In this document: piece by piece, positions 1 to 11,500 of the stretch | How the letters are laid out: each line of letters opens with the position of its first letter | How positions within the stretch are numbered: the first letter of the stretch is position 1 | Source of the DNA: Bradyrhizobium amphicarpaeae | Lineage (GTDB): Bacteria > Pseudomonadota > Alphaproteobacteria > Rhizobiales > Xanthobacteraceae | Length of the DNA: 64,000 nt | NCBI RefSeq assembly: GCF_002266435.3 | Contig: NZ_CP029426.2 | Location: 1,146,001 to 1,210,000 of the forward strand | Reading direction: 5' to 3' | Notes under the pieces: model-generated | Databases searched by the model: none | Told to the model about the DNA's origin: nothing | The model's input: the letters and a program-made list of their open reading frames with translations, nothing else | Made by a program: the position numbers and the translations under genes

Positions 1-1
1 G

Positions 2-499
2 ACCTACACCGTGAACGATAGCTTTTCGTTCGGCCTCAACGAATTCTATTCGCCGAATTTCCTCAATACCGGCGCTTGGGGCAACTACCTGTCGATCACC
101 GGCAAGTGGATCGCGCCGAGCACTATATTTGGCGCGAGCGGCGTTGGAATGTACGTTTCGGGTGAGTTCGGCCGCCAGTGGTTCGGAACTTCGGATTCCT
201 TCTATGGCGTGGCTCAGCTTGCTGGCTTCCCGAACTACACGGCAGGTATTCCCGAGCCCAGCTATAACACCTGGAACATCGGCGTCGGCTTCACCTATAA
301 AGTGATGACGCTGGATCTGCGTTACTCCGACACCGATTTGAGCAAGGGTGATTGCAACGCCTTCACCAGCGCGTTCAACGCCACCGGCACCACTAACGTC
401 ACCCCGATCAATCCGGGCGGTGCTAGCTCCAATTGGTGCGGCGCGGCCGGCGTTGCCAAGCTGTCCTTCGACCTGACCGCGATGACCAACCTGAAGTAA
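2..499 (+). CDS. TorF-type outer-membrane porin, C-terminal part
   Basis: The reading frame is open from the window edge (T-Y-T precedes the first possible GTG at 11), so the true start lies upstream and only about the last 165 residues are seen. The sequence shows alternating polar/aromatic beta-strand stretches (YLSITGKWIAP, YVSGEFGRQWFG, FTYKVMTLDLRYSDTDL). It also has a Cys pair (KGDCN, SNWCG) and the C-terminal LSFDLTAMTNLK typical of Bradyrhizobium proteins annotated as TorF family putative porin. It should sit in the outer membrane; the solute is unknown. A strong hairpin terminator follows directly. The family call is by recognition of the C-terminal pattern. Confidence 0.72.
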   Translation, partial: TYTVNDSFSFGLNEFYSPNFLNTGAWGNYLSITGKWIAPSTIFGASGVGMYVSGEFGRQWFGTSDSFYGVAQLAGFPNYTAGIPEPSYNTWNIGVGFTYKVMTLDLRYSDTDLSKGDCNAFTSAFNATGTTNVTPINPGGASSNWCGAAGVAKLSFDLTAMTNLK

Positions 500-522
500 G
501 TTCCTCCCGGAACGACGTGGCG

Positions 523-556
523 AGGGCGGCAGAGCAATCTGCCGCCCTTCGCTTTT
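523..556 (+). terminator. Rho-independent terminator after the porin gene
   Basis: An 11-bp perfect stem (AGGGCGGCAGA at 523-533 paired with 538-548) around a GCAA loop is followed by a T-rich run. It lies 24 bases after the porin stop codon. Confidence 0.85.
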
Positions 557-573
557 CTACGCTCGTCCTTTTA

Positions 574-625
574 TACGCTCGTCAATGGCCGGGCTTGACC
601 CGACATTGACCCGCGACCACGCAGC
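574..625. repeat. Partial intergenic palindromic repeat (GGCCGGGCTTGACCC type)
   Basis: The stretch CGTCAATGGCCGGGCTTGACCCG resembles one half of the CGTCATGGCCGGGC...CCCGGCCAT elements seen complete at about 8131 and 60081. The second half is degraded here. It lies between the porin terminator and the end of the convergent ABC transporter gene. Confidence 0.5.
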
Positions 626-634
626 GCTCTGGTC

Positions 635-2434
635 TCAACGCGCCGCGGTCGGCTCCTGCGCCGGCGCATTGGCTTTGCCGAGCACGTGGATATCGCCGTC
701 ATTCGCCAAAGCCACCTTGCGGGTGTGGAAAGCATCCAGCGTCGAGCGGTGGCCGATCGAGACGATGGTGGCCTGGGGCAGCTTCTCCGTCAGCAGCCGA
801 TAGAGCCGGTCCTCGGACGGCTCGTCCAGCGAGGCGGTCGCCTCGTCGAGGAAGAGATAGTCGGGGACGTGCAGCAGTGCGCGGGCAAGGCCGAGGCGTT
901 GCTGTTCGCCGAGCGACAAGGTCCGGTTCCAGTGACCGTCCTCGTCGAGCCGCTCAGCCAGGCGCGGCATGCCGACCGCAATCAGGGCGTCGCGGATCTT
1001 GTCGGGCGTGATCGAGCCGTGCTCGGCCGGATAGATCACGGCGTCGCCAAGCGGTCCGACCGGGAAGTAGGGTCGCTGCGGCAGCATCATCAGCTTCGAC
1101 GTCGCAGGGATGGCGATCTTGCCGCTACCAAATGGCCAGACCCCGGCAATGGCCCGGAACAGCGTCGACTTGCCCGAGCCCGACGGGCCGGTCACCAGCA
1201 CGCGCTCCGAGGGCTGGATCGTGAAGCCGTCGGCTGCGACCAGAGGTGTGCCGTTCGGCAGCTTGACCAGCAACTGCTCCAGCGCGATCGCCTTGCCGTT
1301 CGATGGTGCGACGTCGATGGTCGGCTCGAGCGCCGCGCCGTGGGTGGCAGAGCTGACCGACATCTCGAAGCCATCGAGGCGGGCGATCACCGCGCGCCAC
1401 TCTGCGAGCGAACGATAGGCGGTGACGAAGAAGGACAGCGCGTCCTGCACGCTGCCGAACGCCGAGCCGGTCTGCATCATGTCGCCGAGCTGGATGCGCT
1501 TGGCGAAATAGGCGGGTGCCACCACCACATAGGGAAAGATCGTGGCGGCCTGGCCGTAGCTCGCCGTGAAGGCGGTGAGGCGCTTGGTCCGGCTCATGAT
1601 CGCGTACCAATTGCCGATGACGAAGCCGAAGCGCTGCAGCAGACGCCCTCGCTCGGCGTTCTCGCCCTTCAACAGGGCGATCTGCTCGGAATTCTCGCGC
1701 ACGCGGATCAGGTTGAAGCGGAAATCCGCCTCATAGCGTTGCTGCTCGAAATTGAGATTGATGAGCGGGGAGCCGATCCAGTGCGTCAGCGCGGTACCGA
1801 CAATCGCGTAGGCGAGTGCGCACCAGACCAGAAAACCGGGCACGAGGATATCGGTGCCGTAAATGTACAAAGGTGCCTTGTAGGACAGACCCCAGAGGAT
1901 GACGACGAACGAGGCCAGCGTCACGATCGAGGACAAGAGGCCAAGGCCGATGGAGAGCGTCTGTTCGACGAAATTCTTGACGTCCTCGGTGATGCGCTGA
2001 TCCGGATTGTCGGCGGCGTCGCCCTTGAGCTGCATGCGGTAATGCGTGGCGCCGCGGAGCCATTCGCCGAGATAGTGCTGCGTCAGCCATTGCCGCCAGC
2101 GGATCTGGAGCCATTGGTTCAAATAGAGCTTGTAGACGGCCAGTGCGACGAAGGTGAAGGCGAGGCCCAGGAAGATCCAGACCTCCTTGACGAATTCGGG
2201 CAGATCGTAGGCCTGCAGGGCGCTGTAGAATCGGTTTTGCCACTGATTGAGCAGCACGTTGATCGCGACCAGCACCAGCTCCATCGCGACCACGACGGCG
2301 AGCAGGCCGCGGCCGACCCATTTGTCCTCCGACCGGAAATAGGGAATCGCGATTCGCCAGACGATTGCGAGCGTGGCGCTGATGTTCTTCACAGAGCAGG
2401 GTCTCCTGGGGGGTGCATAAATGCCCTGCGCCAA
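635..2434 (-). CDS. BacA/YddA-like ABC transporter, fused permease and ATPase
   Basis: This 599-residue half-transporter has an N-terminal membrane domain of the ABC_membrane_2/SbmA-BacA type. Hydrophobic helices lie near residues 41-62, 85-104, 162-183, 198-217 and 296-310. A C-terminal nucleotide-binding domain carries Walker A GPSGSGKST (416-424), signature LSLGEQQ (506-512) and Walker B DYLFLDE (525-531). Relatives include E. coli YddA and the BclA peptide importer of Bradyrhizobium, which protects bacteroids against plant antimicrobial peptides. Import of peptides across the inner membrane as a homodimer is the likely role. The start is uncertain: ATG at 2434 gives an atypical proline-rich lead, and the GTG at residue 15 (2392) would also serve. 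It is monocistronic and divergent from the lactate permease. Confidence 0.85.
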   Translation of the reverse strand: MAQGIYAPPRRPCSVKNISATLAIVWRIAIPYFRSEDKWVGRGLLAVVVAMELVLVAINVLLNQWQNRFYSALQAYDLPEFVKEVWIFLGLAFTFVALAVYKLYLNQWLQIRWRQWLTQHYLGEWLRGATHYRMQLKGDAADNPDQRITEDVKNFVEQTLSIGLGLLSSIVTLASFVVILWGLSYKAPLYIYGTDILVPGFLVWCALAYAIVGTALTHWIGSPLINLNFEQQRYEADFRFNLIRVRENSEQIALLKGENAERGRLLQRFGFVIGNWYAIMSRTKRLTAFTASYGQAATIFPYVVVAPAYFAKRIQLGDMMQTGSAFGSVQDALSFFVTAYRSLAEWRAVIARLDGFEMSVSSATHGAALEPTIDVAPSNGKAIALEQLLVKLPNGTPLVAADGFTIQPSERVLVTGPSGSGKSTLFRAIAGVWPFGSGKIAIPATSKLMMLPQRPYFPVGPLGDAVIYPAEHGSITPDKIRDALIAVGMPRLAERLDEDGHWNRTLSLGEQQRLGLARALLHVPDYLFLDEATASLDEPSEDRLYRLLTEKLPQATIVSIGHRSTLDAFHTRKVALANDGDIHVLGKANAPAQEPTAAR

Positions 2435-2703
2435 GGGTTTGAGGCAATGGCGGAAATGGGCGCGCTTAGACTAAAGTCGCAAGTGCTGCAATTTGCGTTG
2501 TCTTGTCGCAGCCCGCAACCCTAGCATGGGGTTCGACGGCGCGGGGTGGGGTGCTTCGGGATTTCGCGAGCTTGTGAGCGGGACGGGAACCGCCGCATTC
2601 GCGAGGAATTCGCGTCCAGCTCGGGGGTTATCGCTTCCAGCGTCAAGCAGGTCGGCTCTCCACGCGGGCCGTCTGCCACAAACATGCGTGGGGGAGGAAG
2701 ACC
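2435..2703. promoter_or_regulatory. Divergent intergenic region, ABC transporter / lactate permease
   Basis: 269 bases separate two divergent genes and must hold both promoters. I see no confident -35/-10 pair or operator dyad. A GGGGGAGGA ribosome-binding site for the permease lies at the right end (about 2691-2699). Confidence 0.4.
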
Positions 2704-4368
<1,665 letters not shown>

Positions 4369-4391
4369 CAGGCCACGTCCGGCTGCGATGC

Positions 4392-4424
4392 AAATCCCCG
4401 CGGAAGTCTCCGCGGGGATTTTTG
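4392..4424 (+). terminator. Rho-independent terminator of lldP
   Basis: The arms AAATCCCCGCGG (4392-4403) and its complement (4410-4421) pair perfectly around a short loop and run into TTTTTG. It lies 24 bases after the lldP stop codon. Confidence 0.88.
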
Positions 4425-4498
4425 CGTGCGAGCGAACCTTCTCAATGAGCCCGCAGTCTTATAGAAGGTGCCGCAAATCAGGTCGGTCGAGAGGTCTC

Positions 4499-4897
4499 AT
4501 GGTTTCGCTCAAGCGATTGGTGTGTGCTGCGGTTGCAATGCTCGCGATGTCCATCGTCGCGCGTGCCGAGGACGGCTTTCCGTTCGGCACCGAGATGACG
4601 CTGGAAGCGCTGCCGCAGGCAGGCTCGAAGCGGATACCGAACATCGAGATCGGCGACCATGGCGAGGTCGTGCTGGAGCTCTGGTGCAAGGGCGGCAAGG
4701 GCCAGTTCTCGGTCGCCGGCAACACCGTGATCTTCGTGCCCGGCCAGATCCAGGATCGCAACTGCCCGCCCGCGAGGGCCCAGGCCGACGACGAACTCGT
4801 CACGGCGCTCAGCAGTGTCGAGACCTGGAAGCGCCAGGGCGACGTGCTGACGCTGATCGGCCCGAAGCCGCTGCGTTTCAGGACGACGGGGAATTAG
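4499..4897 (+). CDS. Small exported META/HslJ-like domain protein
   Basis: This 132-residue protein has a clear Sec signal peptide (MVSLKRL followed by a hydrophobic run and cleavage after ARA near residue 23). The mature part ends in DELVTALSSVETWKRQGDVLTLIG, which resembles the end of META/HslJ domains (a beta-rich periplasmic fold). Two Cys (ELWCKGG, DRNCPP) could form a disulfide. An upstream ATG at 4388 falls inside the lldP terminator and is rejected; the 4499 start puts the signal peptide at the N-terminus. Function is unknown; META proteins are linked with envelope or antibiotic stress. Confidence 0.72.
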   Translation: MVSLKRLVCAAVAMLAMSIVARAEDGFPFGTEMTLEALPQAGSKRIPNIEIGDHGEVVLELWCKGGKGQFSVAGNTVIFVPGQIQDRNCPPARAQADDELVTALSSVETWKRQGDVLTLIGPKPLRFRTTGN

Positions 4898-4900
4898 CCA

Positions 4901-5034
4901 CGGGCGTGTCCCGGACGCGCTGCAACGCGTAGCGTTGCTGCGCAGAGCCGGGACCCAGGACTTTATCGGCGACTTCGCTTGCGGCCTCTGGGCCCCGGCT
5001 CGCAGCGCTTGCGCGCTGCGTCCGGGGCACGAGA
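4901..5034. repeat. Intergenic palindromic repeat (CCGGGACGCGCTGCAACGCG type)
   Basis: The left part GTGTCCCGGACGCGCTGCAACGCG and the right part CGCAGCGCTTGCGCGCTGCGTCCGGGGCACGAG are imperfect inverted copies enclosing GAGCCGGGACCCAG. It fills the gap between two convergent genes, which is the usual place for such elements in Bradyrhizobium. Confidence 0.65.
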
Positions 5035-5036
5035 GC

Positions 5037-6248
5037 CTACTTCCACACCGATTTGTCGGCGTCCCAGCGCTGGCCCTTCAGCTCCTTGGCGAGCGCCTCG
5101 ATCGAACCGTTGTCGTCGGGCTGATCGCCTTCCTCGTCGATCGAGGCGTCGTCGGAGAGATTGAGCTTGGCGCCGCTGCTCTCGTCACTGGTCGTCGTCG
5201 CGGGACTGCCGATCCAGAGCATGAGCTTGTCGGTCGTGCCCGGTCTGTCGGGCGAGACGAGCCCCGCAACCTCGATCGTGTCGGTGAGATCGAGTGCGGG
5301 GAAATCCGGGTTCGGCCGCTTGAACACCAGCTTGAGCTTGCCCGTGGCGGGGTTGAAGCTCTGCGAGACCGGCTTTGCCGCGAGCGTCCGGCTCAAGACG
5401 TTCGCAACAGTGGCCGCGAGCTTGTCCTTGCTGATCTTGTCGCCCTCGCGCCAGTCGGCAGCAGTGAAGCGGATGGTGCGGTCCATCTCGGTCATGCCCG
5501 CGGTCCAGCCCACGGCGGTGACGCCCGGCATCGCCTTGAACTTCGCCAGCAGCGCGCCGGCGCGCTCGGGATCGACCGACATGTTGATGGTCTGCTCGCC
5601 CGCACGCAGCGCATCGCAGCCGACGGTAAGGCTCGCCAGCGTCACCTCGACCGCCTGGCCCTTCAGGCTCTTCAGGAAGTCGGTCGCGGCGTCGAGCTTG
5701 ACCTTGACCGCGATTGCCTCCGGCGAGACGTCGGTGAAATCCTTCGGCTGCGGCGTGATGCCGTCGTCGGAGGTCTGGTTGTCCTGGAACTCCTTCTCGC
5801 TGAGATCGGAATTGTCGGGCGAGGTCACCTCGGTCACCACCTGGCCGATGCTGATCTGGCCGCGGAATTCGAAGCTGTCCCCGCTCTGCTTGCGCAGCAG
5901 CTTGACGCTGACCGGCGCCTTCTCGTTCATGCTCTGCGTGGTGCCGGTCAGGGTCTGGCCCGCGACCTGGAGGTTGACGACGAAGCGGTCCTTGCGGTCG
6001 GAATTCTTCGCGACGGGGTAGCAGACGTCGAGCACGGCCGCCGTCACCGTCTTGCCCTGTCGCGTCTCTTTCAGGATCACGTCGGCATTGCCGTCCATCA
6101 GCCCGTCGATCGAAGTGAAATAGCGTGTCTCCGGACCATTGGGCGTCGTGGCCTTCGGCGACAGCTTCATCTGGGCGGAAGCGGGCTGCGGAGAAACTGC
6201 AAGCAGGGCCGCCAAAAGGGCTGTCGAACAAACCAGAAGCGCACGCAT
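5037..6248 (-). CDS. Exported protein of unknown function, 403 residues
   Basis: I do not recognise a family. The protein starts with a Sec signal peptide (MRALLVCSTALLAALL, cleavage after ASA near residue 25). The rest is soluble and presumably periplasmic, with no obvious catalytic motif. The acidic C-terminal third (NLSDDASIDEEGDQPDDNGS) looks disordered and precedes a short helix ending in DKSVWK. The start at 6248 is chosen over the upstream ATG at 6320 because it places the signal peptide first and has GAGGA upstream. The gene is monocistronic, downstream of groEL on the same strand but separated by a terminator. Confidence 0.7.
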   Translation of the reverse strand: MRALLVCSTALLAALLAVSPQPASAQMKLSPKATTPNGPETRYFTSIDGLMDGNADVILKETRQGKTVTAAVLDVCYPVAKNSDRKDRFVVNLQVAGQTLTGTTQSMNEKAPVSVKLLRKQSGDSFEFRGQISIGQVVTEVTSPDNSDLSEKEFQDNQTSDDGITPQPKDFTDVSPEAIAVKVKLDAATDFLKSLKGQAVEVTLASLTVGCDALRAGEQTINMSVDPERAGALLAKFKAMPGVTAVGWTAGMTEMDRTIRFTAADWREGDKISKDKLAATVANVLSRTLAAKPVSQSFNPATGKLKLVFKRPNPDFPALDLTDTIEVAGLVSPDRPGTTDKLMLWIGSPATTTSDESSGAKLNLSDDASIDEEGDQPDDNGSIEALAKELKGQRWDADKSVWK

Positions 6249-6387
6249 CGATGAAATCCTCGCGCAACGGGCATGATCCGGGAAAAGTGTGAAGCGGTTT
6301 TCCGGGAGCATCATGCCCAAACAATTCGAATCGGCGCGTCACCGTAGTGGGTTTTGGCCACCGGTTGAATCGGAAAGCAGGGTCGGC

Positions 6388-6417
6388 AAAAAAGAAGGCC
6401 GCCCGGAGGCGGCCTTC
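6388..6417 (-). terminator. Terminator of the groES-groEL operon
   Basis: On the minus strand GAAGGCCGCC, a TCCG loop and GGCGGCCTTC (6394-6417) are followed by TTTTTT. It lies 25 bases after the groEL stop codon. Confidence 0.85.
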
Positions 6418-6441
6418 GCAATGCTGTGATGGAACGGAGGC

Positions 6442-8234
<1,793 letters not shown>

Positions 8235-8269
8235 AACGGCGCATTCAGCGGCTGTTCAGGCGGGTGGCC

Positions 8270-8566
8270 TTAGGCCATTACGCCCATGATGTCCGACTCC
8301 TTCATGATCAGGAGCTCTTCGTTGTCGATCTTGACCTCGGTGCCCGACCATTTGCCGAACAGCACGCGGTCGCCGACCTTGAGGTCGATCGGGGTCAGCT
8401 TGCCGGTCTCGTCGCGGCCGCCGGGGCCGACAGCGACGATTTCGCCCTGGGACGGCTTTTCCTTGGCGCTGTCCGGAATGATGATGCCGCCCTTGGTCTT
8501 TTCCTCGGCGTCGATACGTTTGACCACGACACGGTCATGCAGCGGACGAAATTTGGATTTAGCCAT
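8270..8566 (-). CDS. groES: Co-chaperonin GroES (Hsp10)
   Basis: This 98-residue lid of the GroEL chamber is recognised by [10 protein letters not shown] at the N-terminus and the mobile-loop region [20 protein letters not shown]. It also shows [12 protein letters not shown] and a C-terminus ESDIMGVMA. Length is typical (95-105). The start has GAGGG seven bases upstream. It is the first gene of the groES-groEL operon, behind a promoter and a CIRCE operator. Confidence 0.97.
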   Translation of the reverse strand: MAKSKFRPLHDRVVVKRIDAEEKTKGGIIIPDSAKEKPSQGEIVAVGPGGRDETGKLTPIDLKVGDRVLFGKWSGTEVKIDNEELLIMKESDIMGVMA

Positions 8567-8657
8567 GACGTTTCCCTCTGGAGGCTCGCTTCGGAAGTAG
8601 TGGAAGTGGGTGGGCGGCGCTTCCGTCCACCCCTATCCCAGGGATCGAACGGCGCGC

Positions 8658-8684
8658 TTAGCAATCGGGCTTTCCGAGTGCTAA
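8658..8684. promoter_or_regulatory. CIRCE operator for HrcA upstream of groES
   Basis: The arms TTAGCAATC (8658-8666) and GAGTGCTAA (8676-8684) are separated by exactly 9 bases. This matches the CIRCE consensus TTAGCACTC-N9-GAGTGCTAA with one mismatch in the arm nearer groES. It lies just downstream of the predicted -10 box, the expected place for repression by HrcA. Confidence 0.93.
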
Positions 8685-8695
8685 TAGTGGGCCCG

Positions 8696-8724
8696 GAAAT
8701 ATGGCTTGGCCGCGATCCTGTCAA
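8696..8724 (-). promoter_or_regulatory. Predicted sigma-70-type promoter of groESL
   Basis: On the minus strand TTGACA (8719-8724) is followed by a 17-base spacer and TATTTC (8696-8701). The CIRCE element starts 11 bases further on. The arrangement is that of a housekeeping-sigma promoter repressed by HrcA rather than an RpoH promoter. Confidence 0.7.
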
Positions 8725-8880
8725 GCAAAGGTGGTTAAGCGATTGGTGAGGCGGATATAGGATGGTGGTATTGGAAACTTGTTCGGGGCGCCGGCGTATC
8801 AAAGGACGTCATTGCTCCGGCAGCGTTTTTACGCTTGGCTGTAGGAGGGGTGCGGCCATGGTCTTGTCCGGGGGAATGCC

Positions 8881-9402
8881 ATGATCAGTTCAGCTCACGC
8901 GCGCACGGTTGCCAATCTGGCCGCCGCCTCTTGTCTGGCGCTGCTGCTGGGCGCCTGCGGCGGCGGCTTGAGCCTGCCGTCCTTCTCGTCGTCCTCGCCG
9001 CCGCCCGAAGCCGAGCCCGGCACCGGCCCGGAGATGCCGGCGACCATTCGCGCCGACGAGATCGTCGGCCGCTGGGGTCTCGCCTCGTTCCAGAACCCGG
9101 CCGACCGCGCCCGCACCGAGGCTGCCGCCCGGGCCCAGTGCAAAAATCCCTACGTGATCACCGCCGGTTCCTCCGGCGGCGTGATCATGCATCTGGCCGA
9201 CCAAGCAACGCCGCAGGAGCTGCGGCTGAAGGGCTCGCCGAGCGGCAAGAACTACATCGGACCGGCGGGCCCGACCCCCGGCGAGCAGGACCGCGAGATC
9301 GTCTCCTTCGACGGCCGCGTCCTGATCACCCGCTTCATCGACAAGGACGCCGCCACCCGCTACGGCAACATGGTCTACGTCCGCTGCGCGCCAAGGGCCT
9401 AA
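8881..9402 (+). CDS. Small lipoprotein of unknown function
   Basis: This 173-residue protein has a lipoprotein signal: a charged N-terminus, a hydrophobic stretch and lipobox LLGAC with the modified Cys near residue 24. A Ser/Pro/Glu-rich linker of about 25 residues follows, then a compact domain starting ADEIVGRWGLASF and ending TRYGNMVYVRCAPRA. This is a conserved hypothetical type, probably outer-membrane attached; its role is not known. It originally converged on the cheZ-like gene: its downstream terminator is the left copy of the duplicated cheZ end. Confidence 0.8.
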   Translation: MISSAHARTVANLAAASCLALLLGACGGGLSLPSFSSSSPPPEAEPGTGPEMPATIRADEIVGRWGLASFQNPADRARTEAAARAQCKNPYVITAGSSGGVIMHLADQATPQELRLKGSPSGKNYIGPAGPTPGEQDREIVSFDGRVLITRFIDKDAATRYGNMVYVRCAPRA

Positions 9403-9471
9403 AGGCGACGGTGCGACTTTCCCTTCTCCCACAAGGGAAGAAGGAAGGGAGCCGCGGCGCTCTCCAAAAAC

Positions 9472-9571
9472 AAAAAACGCCGGCCTCAGGGCCGGCGTTT
9501 TGTTTTTCTCTCTGTCGGGTCCGCTTAGTCGAACAGCGCGTCGATGTCGTCCTGCGAAGCGTCGCCGGCGA
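9472..9571. repeat. Left copy of duplicated cheZ 3' end plus terminator
   Basis: This segment matches 12771-12878 with about six mismatches over some 90 bases and a 9-base deletion. It contains the bidirectional terminator and, on the minus strand, codons for SQDDIDALFD with stop TAA (the right copy uses TGA). It is a displaced or older allele of the last codons of the CheZ-like gene at 12823-13611 and marks the left edge of an insertion. Confidence 0.85.
9474..9508. terminator. Bidirectional terminator, left copy
   Basis: AAAACGCCGGC (9474-9484) pairs with 9491-9501 around CTCAGG, with A-runs on one side and T-runs on the other. It serves the lipoprotein gene. The same hairpin recurs at 12772-12806. 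Confidence 0.85.
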
Positions 9572-9582
9572 TCCACCGGGCG
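9525..9582 (-). pseudogene. Remnant of the cheZ-like gene C-terminus
   Basis: On the minus strand the last codons read AGDASQDDIDALFD-stop, homologous to the AGDVGHASQDDIDALFD end of the intact gene at 12823-13611 but lacking three residues. No upstream CheZ sequence is present; the frame runs into the LysR gene end. It is a truncated leftover created when the 9.6-12.7 kb module was inserted. Confidence 0.75.
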
Positions 9583-10479
9583 TCAGTCGCGCGATATGGA
9601 CTGCCCCGCGAGGAGCGGAGCGTACGCAGCGAGCCTGCGGAATACGAATTCAGTAAAGAGCCGCACGCGCTTCGTCTTGCGTGTCTCCCCCTGCGTGAGA
9701 AGCCAGAGCGTTCCATGCATGTGCAGGCCGGTGCCCGGCACCCTCACCAGCACAGGGTCGGCATCTCCAACAAAGCACGGCAGTATCGTCATCCCGAGCC
9801 CTTGTCGTACTGCAACGATCTGCGCCTCGCCGTCCGTGGTCTTGAACGGAACACCTGTGGTGCGAACTTCACTCTCGCGGGCCCAGTCGGGGATGCCATG
9901 GCTGCTTATGACGATCCACCGGATGGGATTCGGCGCACCCGCCTGCCAGGCGGCTAGTCGGTCGCGGGAAATGTAGACGCCGCCGAACAGATCCGGTCCC
10001 TTCAAGCCGTGAAGATTGAGCGGCAGGGTTTTGCGGTCGTAGACGACGCGGATCGCGACGTCGGCCTCTCGGTTAGTAAGATTTGCCAGCTCGCCGGACG
10101 ACAAGATTTCCATCTCGATGTCCGGATGCAGACGTGCGAAATCGGCGAAGTCCGGCATAAGCAGGTGGGTCGCGAGGGTCGGCGCCGTCGTCACCCGCAG
10201 AAGTCCGCGGACGCTCTGGTCGCGCCCGAATACCCGCGTCTCCAGCTGGTGGGACGACGCTTCCATCTGGTTCGCGAGGTCGAGGACTTCCTCGCCCGCA
10301 GCCGTCAGGCGGTAGCCCGCGGGCAGCTTTTCGAACATCAACGCCCCGAGGCGTTCCTCAAGCTGGGCGACGCGTCTCAGTACGGTCGCGTGGTTTACGC
10401 CAAGGCTCTTGGCGGCAGTCCGCACCGAGCCTCCGCGCGAGACGGCAAGAAAGTAGCGAATGTCATCCCAGTCGATCAT
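9583..10479 (-). CDS. LysR-family transcriptional regulator
   Basis: This 298-residue regulator has an N-terminal winged helix (IDWDDIRYFLAVSRGGSVRTAAKSLG, recognition helix NHATVLRRVAQLEERLG) and a C-terminal substrate-binding domain. Start MIDWDDIRYF at 10479 fits the family better than the upstream ATG at 10497. It is divergent from the SDR gene across 256 bases, the classic arrangement in which the LysR protein controls the neighbouring genes. The stop lies only 12 bases from the duplicated cheZ fragment, so it is the outermost gene of the inserted module. Confidence 0.92.
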   Translation of the reverse strand: MIDWDDIRYFLAVSRGGSVRTAAKSLGVNHATVLRRVAQLEERLGALMFEKLPAGYRLTAAGEEVLDLANQMEASSHQLETRVFGRDQSVRGLLRVTTAPTLATHLLMPDFADFARLHPDIEMEILSSGELANLTNREADVAIRVVYDRKTLPLNLHGLKGPDLFGGVYISRDRLAAWQAGAPNPIRWIVISSHGIPDWARESEVRTTGVPFKTTDGEAQIVAVRQGLGMTILPCFVGDADPVLVRVPGTGLHMHGTLWLLTQGETRKTKRVRLFTEFVFRRLAAYAPLLAGQSISRD

Positions 10480-10735
10480 GGTGCAATCTAGCACCACATG
10501 GTGGCCCTTCCAAAGCCCTTAGCTAGGGAATCATGTCGTAAATCATAGCCTTCGGTGCAAGCTCGGGCGACCGCAGCAACCGATTATCGTGGGCGGTGTT
10601 AATCGCCGGACCGGATCGTTTTCGCACCACCGATGTGCGCTTTTCCGCACTCACTGCCTGACGCCGGCAGATCTATGTCGAGGCTGTCGGGGGCATCCCC
10701 AACGATCAGAGGCGGAAGCCTGGAAGGAAGCAGTC
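10480..10735. promoter_or_regulatory. Divergent LysR/SDR promoter region
   Basis: The gap should contain both promoters and the LysR-type binding site. T-N11-A boxes can be picked out but none is convincing by eye. GGAAGGAAG (10722-10730) is the ribosome-binding site of the SDR gene. Confidence 0.45.
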
Positions 10736-11470
10736 ATGGGTAAGCTTGAAGGTAAGGTTGCAGTCATCACGGGCGGATCGAGCGGCATGGCGCTGGAGAG
10801 CGCCAAGCGGTTCGTGGAAGAAGGCGCGTACGTCTTCATAACGGGCCGGAAGCAGGAGGCGCTCGACGAGGCGGTCAGGCTGATCGGCCGCAACGTGACC
10901 GGCGTGCGCGGCGACGCGGCCAATCTCGGCGACCTCGACCGTCTGTTCGACACGGTCAAACGGGAAAAGGGCAGGATCGACATCCTGTACGCGAGCGCTG
11001 GCACAGGCGAAGCCGTCCCACTGGGCGAGATTACGGAGCAGCATTTCGATGCGACCTTCGGCCTGAATACGCGCGGCACGCTGTTTACGGTCCAGAAGGC
11101 GTTGCCGCTGTTCAACGACGGCGGATCGATCTTCATGACCGGGTCGGTCGCCTCGCTCAAAGGCTTTCCCGGCTACAGCGTCTATGCAGCGAGCAAGGCG
11201 ACGCTGCATGCGTTCGCCCGCGGATGGCTCAACGAGCTCAAAGGCCGGAACATTCGGGTGAACGTGCTGCACCCGGGGCCGATCGCCACGCCGATGCAGG
11301 ACCAGGTGCTCAGCGCGGAGGCGAAGAAGATGTTCGAATCCCTGATCCCGCGGGGAACGATGGGGCGTCCCGAAGAGATCGCCGCGGTCGCGGTCTTCCT
11401 GGCATCCGACGATTCCAGCTTCGTGAACGGGTTGGAGCTGTCCGTCGACGGCGGCTTCTCGGCCGTCTGA
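10736..11470 (+). CDS. SDR-family oxidoreductase
   Basis: This 244-residue classical short-chain dehydrogenase acts NAD(P)-dependently on an unknown alcohol or ketone. It shows the cofactor loop TGGSSGMA, catalytic Ser in TGSVAS, and the YAASK motif (Tyr and Lys). HPGPIATPM and the C-terminal VNGLELSVDGG are also typical. The usual TGxxxGIG loop has Met-Ala in place of the last Ile-Gly, which may affect cofactor binding. Start at 10736 is set by GGAAGGAAG upstream; a longer frame to 10589 is non-coding in character. It heads a short operon with the SnoaL-like and methyltransferase genes. Confidence 0.92.
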   Translation: MGKLEGKVAVITGGSSGMALESAKRFVEEGAYVFITGRKQEALDEAVRLIGRNVTGVRGDAANLGDLDRLFDTVKREKGRIDILYASAGTGEAVPLGEITEQHFDATFGLNTRGTLFTVQKALPLFNDGGSIFMTGSVASLKGFPGYSVYAASKATLHAFARGWLNELKGRNIRVNVLHPGPIATPMQDQVLSAEAKKMFESLIPRGTMGRPEEIAAVAVFLASDDSSFVNGLELSVDGGFSAV

Positions 11471-11500
11471 CATCGCGCCGAGCAAAAACGGAGAGATACG

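Noticed and set aside
686..2524. 612-codon open frame on the plus strand
   Set aside because: It is antisense to the ABC transporter, whose Walker and signature motifs are intact. High-GC DNA keeps stop codons rare in the opposite strand.
4935..6254. 439-codon plus-strand frame
   Set aside because: Antisense to the exported 403-residue protein and beginning inside a palindromic repeat; composition is Arg/Gly/Leu-biased shadow sequence.
9525..9716. Possible 63-residue small gene on the minus strand
   Set aside because: Only its last codons are meaningful, as the remnant of the cheZ-like gene; the rest is antisense-frame sequence within the LysR gene.
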